From: Arcobacter roscoffensis
Lineage (GTDB): Bacteria > Campylobacterota > Campylobacteria > Campylobacterales > Arcobacteraceae
Direction of reading: 5' to 3'
Length of the DNA stretch: 64,000 nucleotides
NCBI RefSeq assembly: GCF_024267655.1
Contig: NZ_CP100595.1
Location: forward strand, 2,294,001-2,358,000
How positions within the stretch are numbered: position 1 is the first letter of the stretch; the number at the start of each line of letters is the position of its first letter. This document shows, one piece after another, positions 1-7,824 of this stretch. The translations under genes were made by a program, and so were the position numbers. The notes below the pieces were generated by a model. It did not search any database, was not told the origin of the DNA, and saw only the letters and a program-made list of their open reading frames with translations.

Positions 1-560
1 TCAGGGTTTTGTACATAAGAGTTTAAATAGTCTCTTTTTACAGTAACACTGTCATTTTGAACTACTACATTTTCATTTATATTATTTGTTTTTCTTGATA
101 TTTCATAAGATATATTTTCTTTAGCTTTTGATATTTCAAGTTTATACTCTTTTGCTTGTTTCTCAAAAATCACATGATTTTTAAAAAGTTTTGTAAGAAT
201 ATATCCATCTAGTTCTTCATACTGAGCTACAAAGTAGCTTTTCTTGTCTCTCTTATTTTCTATAATAGCCCAACCAGTATTTGAACTTGTAGAGTAAATA
301 CCTTTTAAATTATAAGAAGACAAACTTTTAATATTTTCTCTTTTTGTTTGTGTTTTAGGAATAGAAGGTCTTGATACTGTACTATTATAAAAACCATCAT
401 ATTTATTATAGTCAATATCAGAACTAGGCTCTTTTACATACTCTACAGAACTTTTAGGTAAAAAACTTCCTAAAACACTCATAAGTATATATACAAACAA
501 TGATATATAAATAAAAGGTATTAATAATTTAACTAATTTATTAAAATTTGTATTCATAAA
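1..560 (-). CDS. gspC: GspC-like type II secretion inner-membrane protein (partial)
   Basis: Open reading frame that begins at an ATG at 560 and runs off the left edge, so the C terminus is missing (about 186 codons seen). The N terminus has a short cytoplasmic stretch, one membrane segment (roughly residues 5-30) and a proline/serine-rich linker. A segment at about residues 75-140 then resembles the HR domain of GspC, with GWAIIENK, YFVAQYEEL and a following 'dG..l..l....vi..k....' pattern. In the family, GspC links the inner-membrane platform to the GspD secretin in the periplasm. The start overlaps the end of the upstream gene by 20 bases, as expected within an operon. The call rests on position in the gsp operon plus the HR-like pattern; a PilP-like protein is the alternative. 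Confidence 0.6.
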
Positions 561-1068
561 CATACCTTCCATCTTTAAATTTCATTTGTCTTAATACATT
601 TGAATAAGAGTTTTTCATACTACTTGTAGCTTCTAAATAAACTATAGCTTTTCTATCAAAAATATTTATACTTCCATAAAGCTTTCCAAAAATACCATCT
701 GCTTCTATTTGTACATTTTCATAGTCTAAAATGGAATAAGTCAAGTATATATTTGTAAGAGGTGTTGGAAACATTGATTTAAAGCTATCTAATAATCTTA
801 CATTTTTAATAGATACTTGATTGTAAAACAAGTAAGTATTTATAGATAACTTTTCTACATTTGCGACATTTATTTGCTCAAAATAAATATCTGAATACTT
901 TAAGTCAAAGCCTAAAATTTTGTTTTCAAACTGCTCATTTGAAATAACGATATTTTTTTCCTCTATCTTTTTCTCTAAGAAATAAAAAAGCTCTTGTTTA
1001 GGTAGTAAAACCATAGATATAAAAATAAAAAATATCACATAAACTAAACTCTTTAGTATTTTTTTCAT
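541..1068 (-). CDS. GspN-like type II secretion protein
   Basis: 175 residues with one N-terminal membrane anchor (about residues 8-24, ending LLPKQELF) followed by a periplasmic domain of alternating hydrophobic strands. The layout matches the small GspN family: an anchor, then a beta-rich domain with a P..L..L motif near the membrane. It lies between the GspM-like gene (1 base shared at 1068) and the GspC-like gene, the place gspN often takes. The conserved residues are too few to be sure from sequence alone. GspN is an accessory subunit absent from many systems; the safe reading is a single-pass subunit of this secretion operon. Confidence 0.45.
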   Translation of the reverse strand: MKKILKSLVYVIFFIFISMVLLPKQELFYFLEKKIEEKNIVISNEQFENKILGFDLKYSDIYFEQINVANVEKLSINTYLFYNQVSIKNVRLLDSFKSMFPTPLTNIYLTYSILDYENVQIEADGIFGKLYGSINIFDRKAIVYLEATSSMKNSYSNVLRQMKFKDGRYVYEYKF

Positions 1069-1463
1069 TATTTATATCCTATTTCTAAAGCAATATAATC
1101 TTTTTGTAGTTCCATTTTTTCTATAATTAACTGCTTATTTAAGACTCTATTTAAAAAATCATTTAACACTTTACTATCTTTTGATTCTATTTTTACTTTT
1201 AGATTTTTTTGAGTTTCAACTTTTAAAATTTTATGTTTTCTAAATTTAGAACTATTTACTATTTGATTAATTGTATTAATACTATTTTGTTTATTAGCCC
1301 AAGAATTACTAAGATTTCTATACTCTTTTGCTTTTGCCTTTAAAGATTCAAACTCTTTTGCTTTTTCATAAAAACTATTTTTTTGCTCATTTAATTGCTG
1401 AAAAGATAAAAGTACTAAGGTTAGCATTAATGCTAGTATGTATAAAGGATTTATTTTATTCAT
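1068..1463 (-). CDS. GspM-like type II secretion protein
   Basis: 131 residues: a short cytoplasmic tail, one membrane segment (about residues 7-23), a charged coiled-coil stretch (about 25-75, rich in K/E/A), and a small ferredoxin-like domain with a beta-alpha-beta pattern at the C terminus (VETQKNLKVKIES ... IIEKMELQKDYIALEI). This is the architecture of GspM/PilO, which pairs with GspL in the inner-membrane platform. The ATG overlaps the stop of the upstream GspL-like gene by 4 bases, indicating translational coupling. Sequence conservation in this family is always low, so the call relies on architecture and gene order. Confidence 0.6.
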   Translation of the reverse strand: MNKINPLYILALMLTLVLLSFQQLNEQKNSFYEKAKEFESLKAKAKEYRNLSNSWANKQNSINTINQIVNSSKFRKHKILKVETQKNLKVKIESKDSKVLNDFLNRVLNKQLIIEKMELQKDYIALEIGYK

Positions 1464-2377
1464 ATTTTAATCCTCACTTTTAGAGTTTGCCCTACTTTTC
1501 TAAATGATAGAATTTCATATTTTTTACTTAAGTAGTTTTTTAAACTTTCTGTATTATTAATAGATTTATACTCTAATTCAAAGTTTCTTTTTTTGATTTG
1601 AACACTCTTTAGAGTAAATCTTTTATCTTTTAAGATATAAGAAACTGCTTCTCTTAATTCAATTTGACTTTTTTGTTTTAGTTTATAAGTGTCTAAAATA
1701 GAGTTTGTTTGAATCATCGAACTAGGTAACTTGCTAGCTTTTTTTGTTGATTCTATTTTTTCTTCTAAAGTTGAGATTTCACTACTATAATCAAAGATTT
1801 TAAATATATTCACAAAACATATTAAAAGCATCACAAACAGCAATGAATAAATCTGATTAGAAGACAATGAACTGTTATATAGTTTTATATCTACTTTATT
1901 TGAGGAAAGTTTTATTTTTTCTAAATTCTTCTCTAAATCAATACTTTGAGTTAATAACGCACTTGGAACTTTTACTAAAATGTCATCGTGTGTATATAAA
2001 AATGCTTTATTGCAAATAGTAAATTGTTTGAACTCTAAACATTCAGTTTGAGCAAAATATATTGAGTTTACTTGCGAACTTGAAATAGCAGCATTTTTTA
2101 TAGCTTCAAATATCTTTTTATTTATATATGCAAAACATAAATACTTACCATCTTCAAGTTTTAACACTTGATATGAAAGTTCATTTGTTGTCTCTAATAC
2201 ATCCTCAAAAAGAGTAGGCAATACATGCCTTGCTTGTGTACTGTTTTTTACAGGTATATCAAAAACTCTAACCCAATAAAACTCAGGGGATAAAATAATA
2301 TCAACCCTATCTTTTATATTTACTTTACTATCTAAACATAAAAAGAGTTTTTTATGTTTATTTGAAACTAAGCTCAA
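1460..2377 (-). CDS. GspL-like type II secretion platform protein
   Basis: 305 residues. The first 170 form a soluble domain of the PilM/GspL cytoplasmic type, here reduced and without a clear nucleotide site. It is followed by one membrane helix (about residues 176-195), a short coiled coil (STLEEKIESTKKASK) and a C-terminal ferredoxin-like periplasmic domain (residues about 235-305). In the family, GspL recruits the GspE ATPase to the membrane and binds GspM, whose likely gene follows with a 4-base overlap. It overlaps the upstream GspK-like gene by 20 bases. Family GspL proteins are usually near 380-400 residues, so this is a short form. Confidence 0.6.
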   Translation of the reverse strand: MSLVSNKHKKLFLCLDSKVNIKDRVDIILSPEFYWVRVFDIPVKNSTQARHVLPTLFEDVLETTNELSYQVLKLEDGKYLCFAYINKKIFEAIKNAAISSSQVNSIYFAQTECLEFKQFTICNKAFLYTHDDILVKVPSALLTQSIDLEKNLEKIKLSSNKVDIKLYNSSLSSNQIYSLLFVMLLICFVNIFKIFDYSSEISTLEEKIESTKKASKLPSSMIQTNSILDTYKLKQKSQIELREAVSYILKDKRFTLKSVQIKKRNFELEYKSINNTESLKNYLSKKYEILSFRKVGQTLKVRIKI

Positions 2378-2978
2378 AGTATTTTACCTTTCCTTCTTTA
2401 TCTAAAATATAATATCCTTTTAAAATCTCTTTTAGATACATGACTTTTATTTTTAATTCATAAAGTTTACCCTCATTTGAAGAAGATAAAAATCCTAATC
2501 TATCTTTTATCTTTAAAATATCATCACTATATGTCTGTTCAATAAAAGTAATTATTATATCATCTACTTGCTTACTATTTTGAAGCTTTGGAGCTCCTTT
2601 TAAAAGATACTGTAAGTTTTCAAAACCATCTACAGAGTTATCCCAAAAAAACTCTTGTATATGTTCATACTTTTTTTTATCTTTTTCTTTTAGCAAATTT
2701 AAATCATACTTATCATACTCAACAAGTGAAAGTTGTAAATCAATATCTTTTATGGAAAAAGGTATCCCTTCTAAAGGTGGTAAATCATCTGGGTATTTTT
2801 TGATAAATTTTGAAGCTTCAGTTTGGGCATTTTTTACCATCATCAAAAGTTGGGCTTTATTTAGCTTATAATTTTGTTCACTTATATACTCATTTGTATC
2901 ATCTAAGTTTTTTAATATCAAAGCAGAAATAGCAGTGATAAATAGAAGTGATACTAAAAGAACAATGGATTTTTTCAA
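2358..2978 (-). CDS. GspK-like minor pseudopilin or type II secretion protein
   Basis: 206 residues starting KKSIVLLVSLLFITAISALI, a hydrophobic helix like that of the minor pseudopilin GspK, which also lacks the Glu at +5 found in other pseudopilins. The rest is a soluble domain with the WDNSVDGFENLQYLLKGAP region and a C-terminal strand pair. GspK caps the pseudopilus tip in the family, but usual GspK proteins are near 300 residues and have a canonical prepilin cleavage site, which is not obvious here. Position between gspF and the GspL-like gene supports the assignment. It may be a lineage-specific subunit. Confidence 0.45.
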   Translation of the reverse strand: MKKSIVLLVSLLFITAISALILKNLDDTNEYISEQNYKLNKAQLLMMVKNAQTEASKFIKKYPDDLPPLEGIPFSIKDIDLQLSLVEYDKYDLNLLKEKDKKKYEHIQEFFWDNSVDGFENLQYLLKGAPKLQNSKQVDDIIITFIEQTYSDDILKIKDRLGFLSSSNEGKLYELKIKVMYLKEILKGYYILDKEGKVKYFELSFK

Positions 2979-2981
2979 AGC

Positions 2982-4196
2982 CTAACCTAAATTCATAGAA
3001 AAGATTGGAAGAAGCATAGAAATTACAATAAATCCAATAGTCACACCAACAAAAAGCATAAATATAGGTTCTAATAAAGACAAGAAAAGATTTGTTTTAT
3101 CTTTATTTGCTTCATTGTATAAACTAGCTAGATTGTTTAATATCTCAGATAATCTACTTGTATCTTCACCTATTGCAATAGAATGAATAAAAGCTTCATC
3201 AATTTTATAAGTCTTATTTGAGTGAAGTAAACTTGATAACTTCTTACCTTCAACAACACTTGAAGAAGCATCAACAAAAACTTTTTTTATTACACTATTT
3301 TTTAAAATATTTGCACTTAAGTTTATAGCTTGAACTATAGGAACACCTGATTTTATTAAAATAGAGTTCATATATGAAAACCTAGAAAGTTCTGCTTGCT
3401 CTACCATAGTTGAAAAAAATGGCAATTTTAAAACTAATTTATCAAAAACATATTTAAAGGCTTTTGATTTTTTCATCAAAAAAACAAACATAAAAACAAA
3501 AGAGAAAATAAAAACTAAAATATAAGCATAATTATTAGAGAAAAAATCCCCCAAAGCAATAACTATTTTTGTACTTTGAGGAAGTTCTTGATCTATTTGT
3601 GTAAAAATATCAGTAATCTTTGGTACTATGAAACTAAGCATAAAACCAACCATAAAAAGTGAAATAAATAGTATAAATAAAGGATAAGCTAAAGCTTGAC
3701 TTGCTTGTTTTTTAACTCTATCTTGTTCTTTTAGAAAAGTTGCCAATTCTAAAAGAACTGATTCTAAAAGCCCACCATTTTCACTAATTTTTATTGATTG
3801 TTTATAAAACTCTGGAAGTTTTACTACACTTTGAGAATCAAGTGCCACATAAAAGTTTTTCCCTTCATCAAGATATGTTCCAATTGACTCAAAAAATGAA
3901 CTTAAAGTTTTATTGTTTTTGTATCTTTGTTTTAAAAGTTCTATTGCCGAGATCAAAGATATACCAGAGTTTAAGTAAATACTTAAATCCCTACTAAGAT
4001 AAGATAAAGTTGATAAATCTAAAGTTTTTTTTCTTTTAAAAGAGACTTTTGAGAGATTAAAATTTTCTTCTTCAATAGAAGTATATAAAATAGCTCTTGC
4101 TTTTAGTTTAGCTTTTGCTTCTTTCAAGTTTGAAGCTTCAAGTTTAGCTTTTACTTTTTTACCATTTGAATCAAAACCTTGATATTTAAAAAGCAT
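2982..4196 (-). CDS. gspF: Type II secretion inner-membrane platform protein GspF
   Basis: 404 residues, the normal length for GspF/PilC. It opens with the N-terminal FKYQGFDSNGKKVKAKLEA strand region. Two T2SSF repeats follow (about residues 65-190 and 268-395), each ending in membrane helices: about 168-192, 222-243 and 372-400. Family hallmarks seen are the LRDLSIYLNSGISLISAIELL-like first repeat and the ELSRFSYMNSILIKSGVPI motif at the start of the second. GspF is the polytopic core of the inner-membrane platform and contacts the GspE ATPase. It overlaps the upstream pseudopilin gene by 11 bases. This is the most securely identified gene of the operon after gspG. Confidence 0.93.
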   Translation of the reverse strand: MLFKYQGFDSNGKKVKAKLEASNLKEAKAKLKARAILYTSIEEENFNLSKVSFKRKKTLDLSTLSYLSRDLSIYLNSGISLISAIELLKQRYKNNKTLSSFFESIGTYLDEGKNFYVALDSQSVVKLPEFYKQSIKISENGGLLESVLLELATFLKEQDRVKKQASQALAYPLFILFISLFMVGFMLSFIVPKITDIFTQIDQELPQSTKIVIALGDFFSNNYAYILVFIFSFVFMFVFLMKKSKAFKYVFDKLVLKLPFFSTMVEQAELSRFSYMNSILIKSGVPIVQAINLSANILKNSVIKKVFVDASSSVVEGKKLSSLLHSNKTYKIDEAFIHSIAIGEDTSRLSEILNNLASLYNEANKDKTNLFLSLLEPIFMLFVGVTIGFIVISMLLPIFSMNLG

Positions 4197-4728
4197 CTTT
4201 TACCTCAACTATATTTTTATTAAAAATTTCAAAAGCATCACTTAAAGAGTCATAAATACTTGGTTTATCATAAATAGAATTAAAAATATATACTTTATCT
4301 TCTTGGGTATCTAAAATAAACTCATTTGTTTTAAAGTCATTATTGATACTAAATTTGAAAACCACATCATAGTCCACATCATTTATTCTTATTTCATCAA
4401 ACTCTTTTAGAGTTTGTATTGCTTCATATTCATAAATTTCAGGTTTCTGAGAGAAAAAAGCTGAAACAATTTTTTCTTCACTTACTAAACCATCGACTTT
4501 TGCATAACAATCAAAACTATCATCAATACAAAGGAACTCTAGTTTTTGTGAAAATTCATATGTATTAAGTAATGAATTTTTTAAGTTTTCTAAACTAATC
4601 TTTTTATTGTTTGTTTGAGTATTAAAACTATTAGTTGAAAAAACTAAGAAATATGTAGCAGAAACTATTACTATTACTATAATAAGCTCTATTAGAGTAA
4701 AAGCTTTTTTTACTCTAATATCACTCAT
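4186..4728 (-). CDS. Minor pseudopilin (GspH/GspI-like)
   Basis: 180 residues with a class III prepilin leader: short basic N terminus (MSDIRVKK), then the methylation/assembly motif AFTLIELIIVIVIV with Glu at +5. The leader would be cut by a prepilin peptidase before Ala, and no such peptidase gene is visible here. The rest is a globular domain with two cysteines near residue 70 (LCIDDSFDCYAK), possibly a disulphide. It lies 3 bases downstream of gspG, and its 3' end overlaps gspF. Which minor pseudopilin (H, I or J) it is cannot be told by eye. Confidence 0.75.
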   Translation of the reverse strand: MSDIRVKKAFTLIELIIVIVIVSATYFLVFSTNSFNTQTNNKKISLENLKNSLLNTYEFSQKLEFLCIDDSFDCYAKVDGLVSEEKIVSAFFSQKPEIYEYEAIQTLKEFDEIRINDVDYDVVFKFSINNDFKTNEFILDTQEDKVYIFNSIYDKPSIYDSLSDAFEIFNKNIVEVKDAF

Positions 4729-4731
4729 TTA

Positions 4732-5103
4732 TTACTTACACTTTGAGTAGTAAATATCATCTTCTGTGCTTTCTTTTTTATCAGCACCCTTTGATACTAA
4801 ATCAAAACCACCCTCATTTGAAATATAAATGAAGTCATTACTCCATGCATCTTTTGGAAGCTTTCTATCTTCAAAATATTTCTTTTCAACTAATAAACCT
4901 AAACCCTCTTGTGTTTGAGGATAAGAAGAGTTGTCTAATTTATACATCTTTAAAGTTTGTGCAATACTTTTCATCTGAATACAAACTATTTTATCTTTTG
5001 CTTCATCACTTTTACCTGTAAGGTTTGGTAATACAAAAGCAGCCAGTAATCCTAAGATAATAATTACTACCATTAATTCCATTAAAGAAAATGCTTTTTT
5101 CAC
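4732..5103 (-). CDS. gspG: Major pseudopilin GspG
   Basis: Prepilin with KKAFSLMELMVVIIILGLLAA at the N terminus, Glu at +5, and the hallmarks of GspG: NLTGKSDEA, the YKLDNSSYPQTQEGL segment and a C-terminal acidic loop (KGADKKESTEDDIYY) where the family binds calcium. An upstream in-frame TTG at 5112 would abut the ribosome site. The GTG at 5103 sits about 9 bases after an AAAAGG motif and gives the usual leader, so it is preferred (123 residues). It is the first gene of the operon that continues to the GspC-like gene. Confidence 0.93.
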   Translation of the reverse strand: MKKAFSLMELMVVIIILGLLAAFVLPNLTGKSDEAKDKIVCIQMKSIAQTLKMYKLDNSSYPQTQEGLGLLVEKKYFEDRKLPKDAWSNDFIYISNEGGFDLVSKGADKKESTEDDIYYSKCK

Positions 5104-5131
5104 TTTTTGCAACCTTTTTTAAAATTATGAT

Positions 5132-5137
5132 ATTATA
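5132..5137 (-). promoter_or_regulatory. -10 element for the gsp operon
   Basis: TATAAT on the minus strand, about 29 bases before the preferred GTG of gspG. No clear -35 hexamer lies at 16-18 bases. Campylobacterota sigma70 promoters often lack one, so the -10 and its position carry the call. Confidence 0.45.
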
Positions 5138-5165
5138 GTGTCTTTTTCTTAAAATAAATTGTTAT

Positions 5166-5738
5166 TTATTCATATTTTATTGTTCTTGGAAGCTGTGTAA
5201 CTAAATTGTTATATTCTTCTTTACTAAGAGATATACTAAGCACTATACTATCAGTAAACTCTTTATCTTTAATAACTATTTCCATAGAGTTTAAAAGATA
5301 CTCTAATTTAGACAACTCAGCATATTGACAATAAAGCTTTTTCGTTATTAATTCTTTATATTCAAAAAATTCTGCTTTGTTTATAACTTCATTTACACTT
5401 GAGCCATAAGCTCTAACTAAGCCACCAGTACCTAGTTTAATTCCACCAAAATACCTTACAATAATAACTGCACTATTTATGATACCTGCACCTGCTAAAA
5501 CTGCTAGACAAGGTTTTCCAGATGTTCCTTTAGGCTCTCCATCATCACTACTATTTTCAACAACTTGTCCATACTCATTTAAATATCTATAAGCATAAAC
5601 AAAGTGTCTTCCTTTTGGGTGTTCCTCTTTTAGTCTTTTCATAACTTCATCAAATTTATCATAAGGCATCATATGTGCTATAAACTTTGATTTTTTCTCT
5701 TCATACGTGTTTTCAAACTCTTCTTTTACAAACTTCAA
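5166..5738 (-). CDS. yigZ: YigZ/IMPACT family protein
   Basis: 190 residues. The N-terminal UPF0029/IMPACT domain is clear: KKSKFIAHMMP, the GRHFVYAYR motif, GEPKGTSGKPCL and VRYFGGIKLGTGGLVRAYG. A C-terminal ferredoxin-like domain follows at about residues 135-190. The family is widespread, and its eukaryotic relative IMPACT regulates the Gcn2 kinase; the bacterial role is unsettled. The start is a TTG preceded by GGGA; no better in-frame ATG lies upstream. It diverges from tlyA, with a TATAAT at 5764-5769 on its own strand. Function beyond family membership is not claimed. Confidence 0.9.
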   Translation of the reverse strand: MKFVKEEFENTYEEKKSKFIAHMMPYDKFDEVMKRLKEEHPKGRHFVYAYRYLNEYGQVVENSSDDGEPKGTSGKPCLAVLAGAGIINSAVIIVRYFGGIKLGTGGLVRAYGSSVNEVINKAEFFEYKELITKKLYCQYAELSKLEYLLNSMEIVIKDKEFTDSIVLSISLSKEEYNNLVTQLPRTIKYE

Positions 5739-5763
5739 ATAAAATCCCGTTATATTAAAATAA

Positions 5764-5769
5764 ATTATA
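5764..5769 (-). promoter_or_regulatory. -10 element for the yigZ-family gene
   Basis: TATAAT on the minus strand, 26 bases from the proposed TTG start. A -35 hexamer is not evident. Confidence 0.4.
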
Positions 5770-5802
5770 GTATATATAAACTATTCTTGATAAAAATTTA
5801 AC

Positions 5803-5808
5803 TATAAT
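5803..5808 (+). promoter_or_regulatory. -10 element immediately before tlyA (possible leaderless transcript)
   Basis: TATAAT ends only 5 bases before the ATG of tlyA at 5814, and the bases between (ttcgc) contain no Shine-Dalgarno sequence. Transcription 6-7 bases after the hexamer would start at or just after the A of the ATG, giving a leaderless mRNA. Confidence 0.4.
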
Positions 5809-5813
5809 TTCGC

Positions 5814-6524
5814 ATGAGATTAGACCAATACCTAAAAGACAACTTTCAAATACAAAGTAGAAATAAAGCAAGTGAACTTATAAAAGCAAATAAAATAAAA
5901 GTAGATAACAAAATAGTTTCAAAACCATCTTTGGATGTAAATGAAACAAATAAAATCGAAATACTTGAAGATGAGTTTTATGTAAGTCGAGCTGCGTATA
6001 AACTAAAACACTTTTTAGAAGAACTTCCAAGTTTAAAACTTGAAAATAAAAATGCCCTTGATATAGGAAGTAGTACAGGTGGATTTACACAAATACTTCT
6101 AAATCAAAATGTAAAAAGTGTAACTTGTGTAGATGTTGGTTCAAACCAATTACATGAGAAAATAAAAAGTGACAAAAGAATTAGCTTTTTTGAAAATACA
6201 GATGTACGAGACTACAAAAATGAAAATGGCTTTGAAATAGTAACTTGCGATGTGTCTTTTATTTCTATTTTAAATATTATTGAAGATATAAATAGATTAA
6301 GCACTAAAGATATAATCATCTTATTTAAGCCTCAGTTTGAAGTTGGAACAAATGTAAAAAGAGATAAAAAAGGTGTGGTAAAAGACAAAAAAGCAATAGA
6401 AAATGCTAGAACTAAATTTTTAGATAACACTAAACTTTTAAATTGGGAACTAAAATACAACTCAAAAAGTAAACTACAAGGAAAAGATGGAAATGAAGAA
6501 GAACTTTTCTACTTTAGTAAATAA
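5814..6524 (+). CDS. tlyA: TlyA family rRNA 2'-O-methyltransferase
   Basis: 236 residues. Residues 1-60 form an S4 RNA-binding domain (MRLDQYLKDN, SRNKASELIKANKIKV). An FtsJ-type methyltransferase domain follows, with the SAM motif ALDIGSSTGGFTQILL, CDVSFISI and LFKPQFEVG, which supply the catalytic Lys/Asp residues of this family. TlyA proteins methylate ribose 2'-OH of cytidines in rRNA (C1920 of 23S, in some also C1409 of 16S) and affect capreomycin sensitivity. Older annotations call the family haemolysin A. The gene overlaps the start of ribF by 38 bases, or by 32 if ribF begins at its second Met. No ribosome site precedes the ATG. Confidence 0.92.
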   Translation: MRLDQYLKDNFQIQSRNKASELIKANKIKVDNKIVSKPSLDVNETNKIEILEDEFYVSRAAYKLKHFLEELPSLKLENKNALDIGSSTGGFTQILLNQNVKSVTCVDVGSNQLHEKIKSDKRISFFENTDVRDYKNENGFEIVTCDVSFISILNIIEDINRLSTKDIIILFKPQFEVGTNVKRDKKGVVKDKKAIENARTKFLDNTKLLNWELKYNSKSKLQGKDGNEEELFYFSK

Positions 6525-7335
6525 AAACACAATAACTTCTATAGCAATAGGAGGCTTTGATGGAATGCATGCAGCACATCAAAAACTTTTTGAGAAGCTA
6601 GATGAAAATGGTGCAATTTTATCTATAGAATCGGGCTACGCAAACTTAACACCTAAAAGTCACAGACAAGAGTATTCAAAGTATCCTATTTACTACTATG
6701 TACTTGATAATATCAAACATCTTGAAGGAAGAGAGTTTATTAAACTTTTAAAAGAAGAGTATCCGAACTTAAAAAAAATAGTGGTTGGATTTGATTTTTG
6801 TTTTGGTAAAGGTAGAAAAAACTGCGTAAAAGAACTAGATGAACTTTTTGATGGAGAAGTTGAGGTTCTTGATGAGATTAAACTAGATGATATAGCTGTT
6901 CACTCAAGAGTAATAAGACAATACCTAAAAGATGGTGATATAAAAACAGCAAACAAACTTCTAGGGAAAGAGTATAAAATCTACGGAAAACACATCAAGG
7001 GTCAAGGCTTAGGAGCAAAAAGTTTTGTACCAACAATAAACCTTTTCATAGAAGAGTTTTTACTACCAAATGAAGGTGTTTATGCTACAAAAACTATACT
7101 AAATGAAAAAGAATACAACTCTATAACTTTCTTAGGACATAGAGTAACAACTGATGGTAGTTATGCAGTTGAAACACATATATTAGATGAAGAAGTAAAA
7201 AACGAAGAGTTTATTGTACAAGTTAAATTTTTTGAAAAATTAAGAGATAATGCAAAATTTGATAGTTTTGATGATTTGAAAAAGCAGATTCTTTTGGATA
7301 TAAAAAAAGCTAATTTATATCTACAAAACTTATAG
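6487..7335 (+). CDS. ribF: Bifunctional riboflavin kinase / FAD synthetase
   Basis: 282 residues. The N-terminal FAD synthetase domain (about 15-150) shows IGGFDGMHAAHQKLF (the family's GxFDGxHxGH site, here with Ala in place of the Gly) and VGFDFCFGKGRK. The C-terminal riboflavin kinase domain (about 160-280) shows GQGLGAKSFVPTINLF, GVYAT and VETHILD. It converts riboflavin to FMN and then FAD in the cytoplasm. It overlaps the end of tlyA, so the two are probably co-transcribed. A second Met two codons in is an equally good start. It converges on and overlaps the next gene by 6 bases. Confidence 0.93.
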   Translation: MEMKKNFSTLVNKNTITSIAIGGFDGMHAAHQKLFEKLDENGAILSIESGYANLTPKSHRQEYSKYPIYYYVLDNIKHLEGREFIKLLKEEYPNLKKIVVGFDFCFGKGRKNCVKELDELFDGEVEVLDEIKLDDIAVHSRVIRQYLKDGDIKTANKLLGKEYKIYGKHIKGQGLGAKSFVPTINLFIEEFLLPNEGVYATKTILNEKEYNSITFLGHRVTTDGSYAVETHILDEEVKNEEFIVQVKFFEKLRDNAKFDSFDDLKKQILLDIKKANLYLQNL

Positions 7336-7752
7336 TTCTAAAACATACTTTATTTTACGGTACCTTTTGTTTTTTATAGTAATATAAACATTTGAAAAAG
7401 TCAATTTATTTTTAAAATAGATTGCCTTTTGAGCTTTAAAGGTTGTTCTTTTATAAATCCCTTTTGGATTTAACATCACAAACTTTCCTTCTAAGAAATA
7501 AGCCTTTGTAAAATCAATTTTAGTATCTTCTATAGAAAATTTTCCATTTAAATAAAAAGATGAATTTGAAACAATTTTTTCCTTATTAAAAAATCTAAAT
7601 TTATTAAATTTTATGGGATTTATATTTTTAGAATTAGCAGATATTTTATAAACTATTTTATCTTCTGTTACTTTATACTCTTTTATATCATTAAGCACTA
7701 TTTTAAGTTCAGCAAATAAAAAAAGAGGAAAACACAAAAGAAGAAGTTTCAA
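7330..7752 (-). CDS. Hypothetical exported protein
   Basis: 140 residues with a clear signal peptide (MKLLLLCFPLFLFAEL) followed by a domain of alternating strands, basic (many Lys) with few acidic residues. The run of short beta-strand-like segments with 'F......a.....g....' spacing could suggest an LptA/LptC-like beta-jellyroll, but there is no firm signature. It is not recognised. It converges with ribF, and the stop codons lie within a 6-base overlap. It is probably a monocistronic gene or the 3' end of the giant lipoprotein transcript. Confidence 0.6.
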   Translation of the reverse strand: MKLLLLCFPLFLFAELKIVLNDIKEYKVTEDKIVYKISANSKNINPIKFNKFRFFNKEKIVSNSSFYLNGKFSIEDTKIDFTKAYFLEGKFVMLNPKGIYKRTTFKAQKAIYFKNKLTFSNVYITIKNKRYRKIKYVLEL

Positions 7753-7791
7753 ATTTTACCTTTGAAATAAAAGTAATTATATATGATTTTT

Positions 7792-7821
7792 ATTAAAAGT
7801 AGAGAAAACTCTACTTTTAAT
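7792..7821 (-). terminator. Hairpin terminator after the giant lipoprotein gene
   Basis: Perfect 13-base-pair inverted repeat (attaaaagtagag / ctctacttttaat) with a 4-base loop, 3 bases past the stop codon of the 7825-15768 gene. The 3' arm contains CTTTT, but no long U tract follows, so it may be a stabilising hairpin as much as a terminator. Confidence 0.6.
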
Positions 7822-7824
7822 ATA

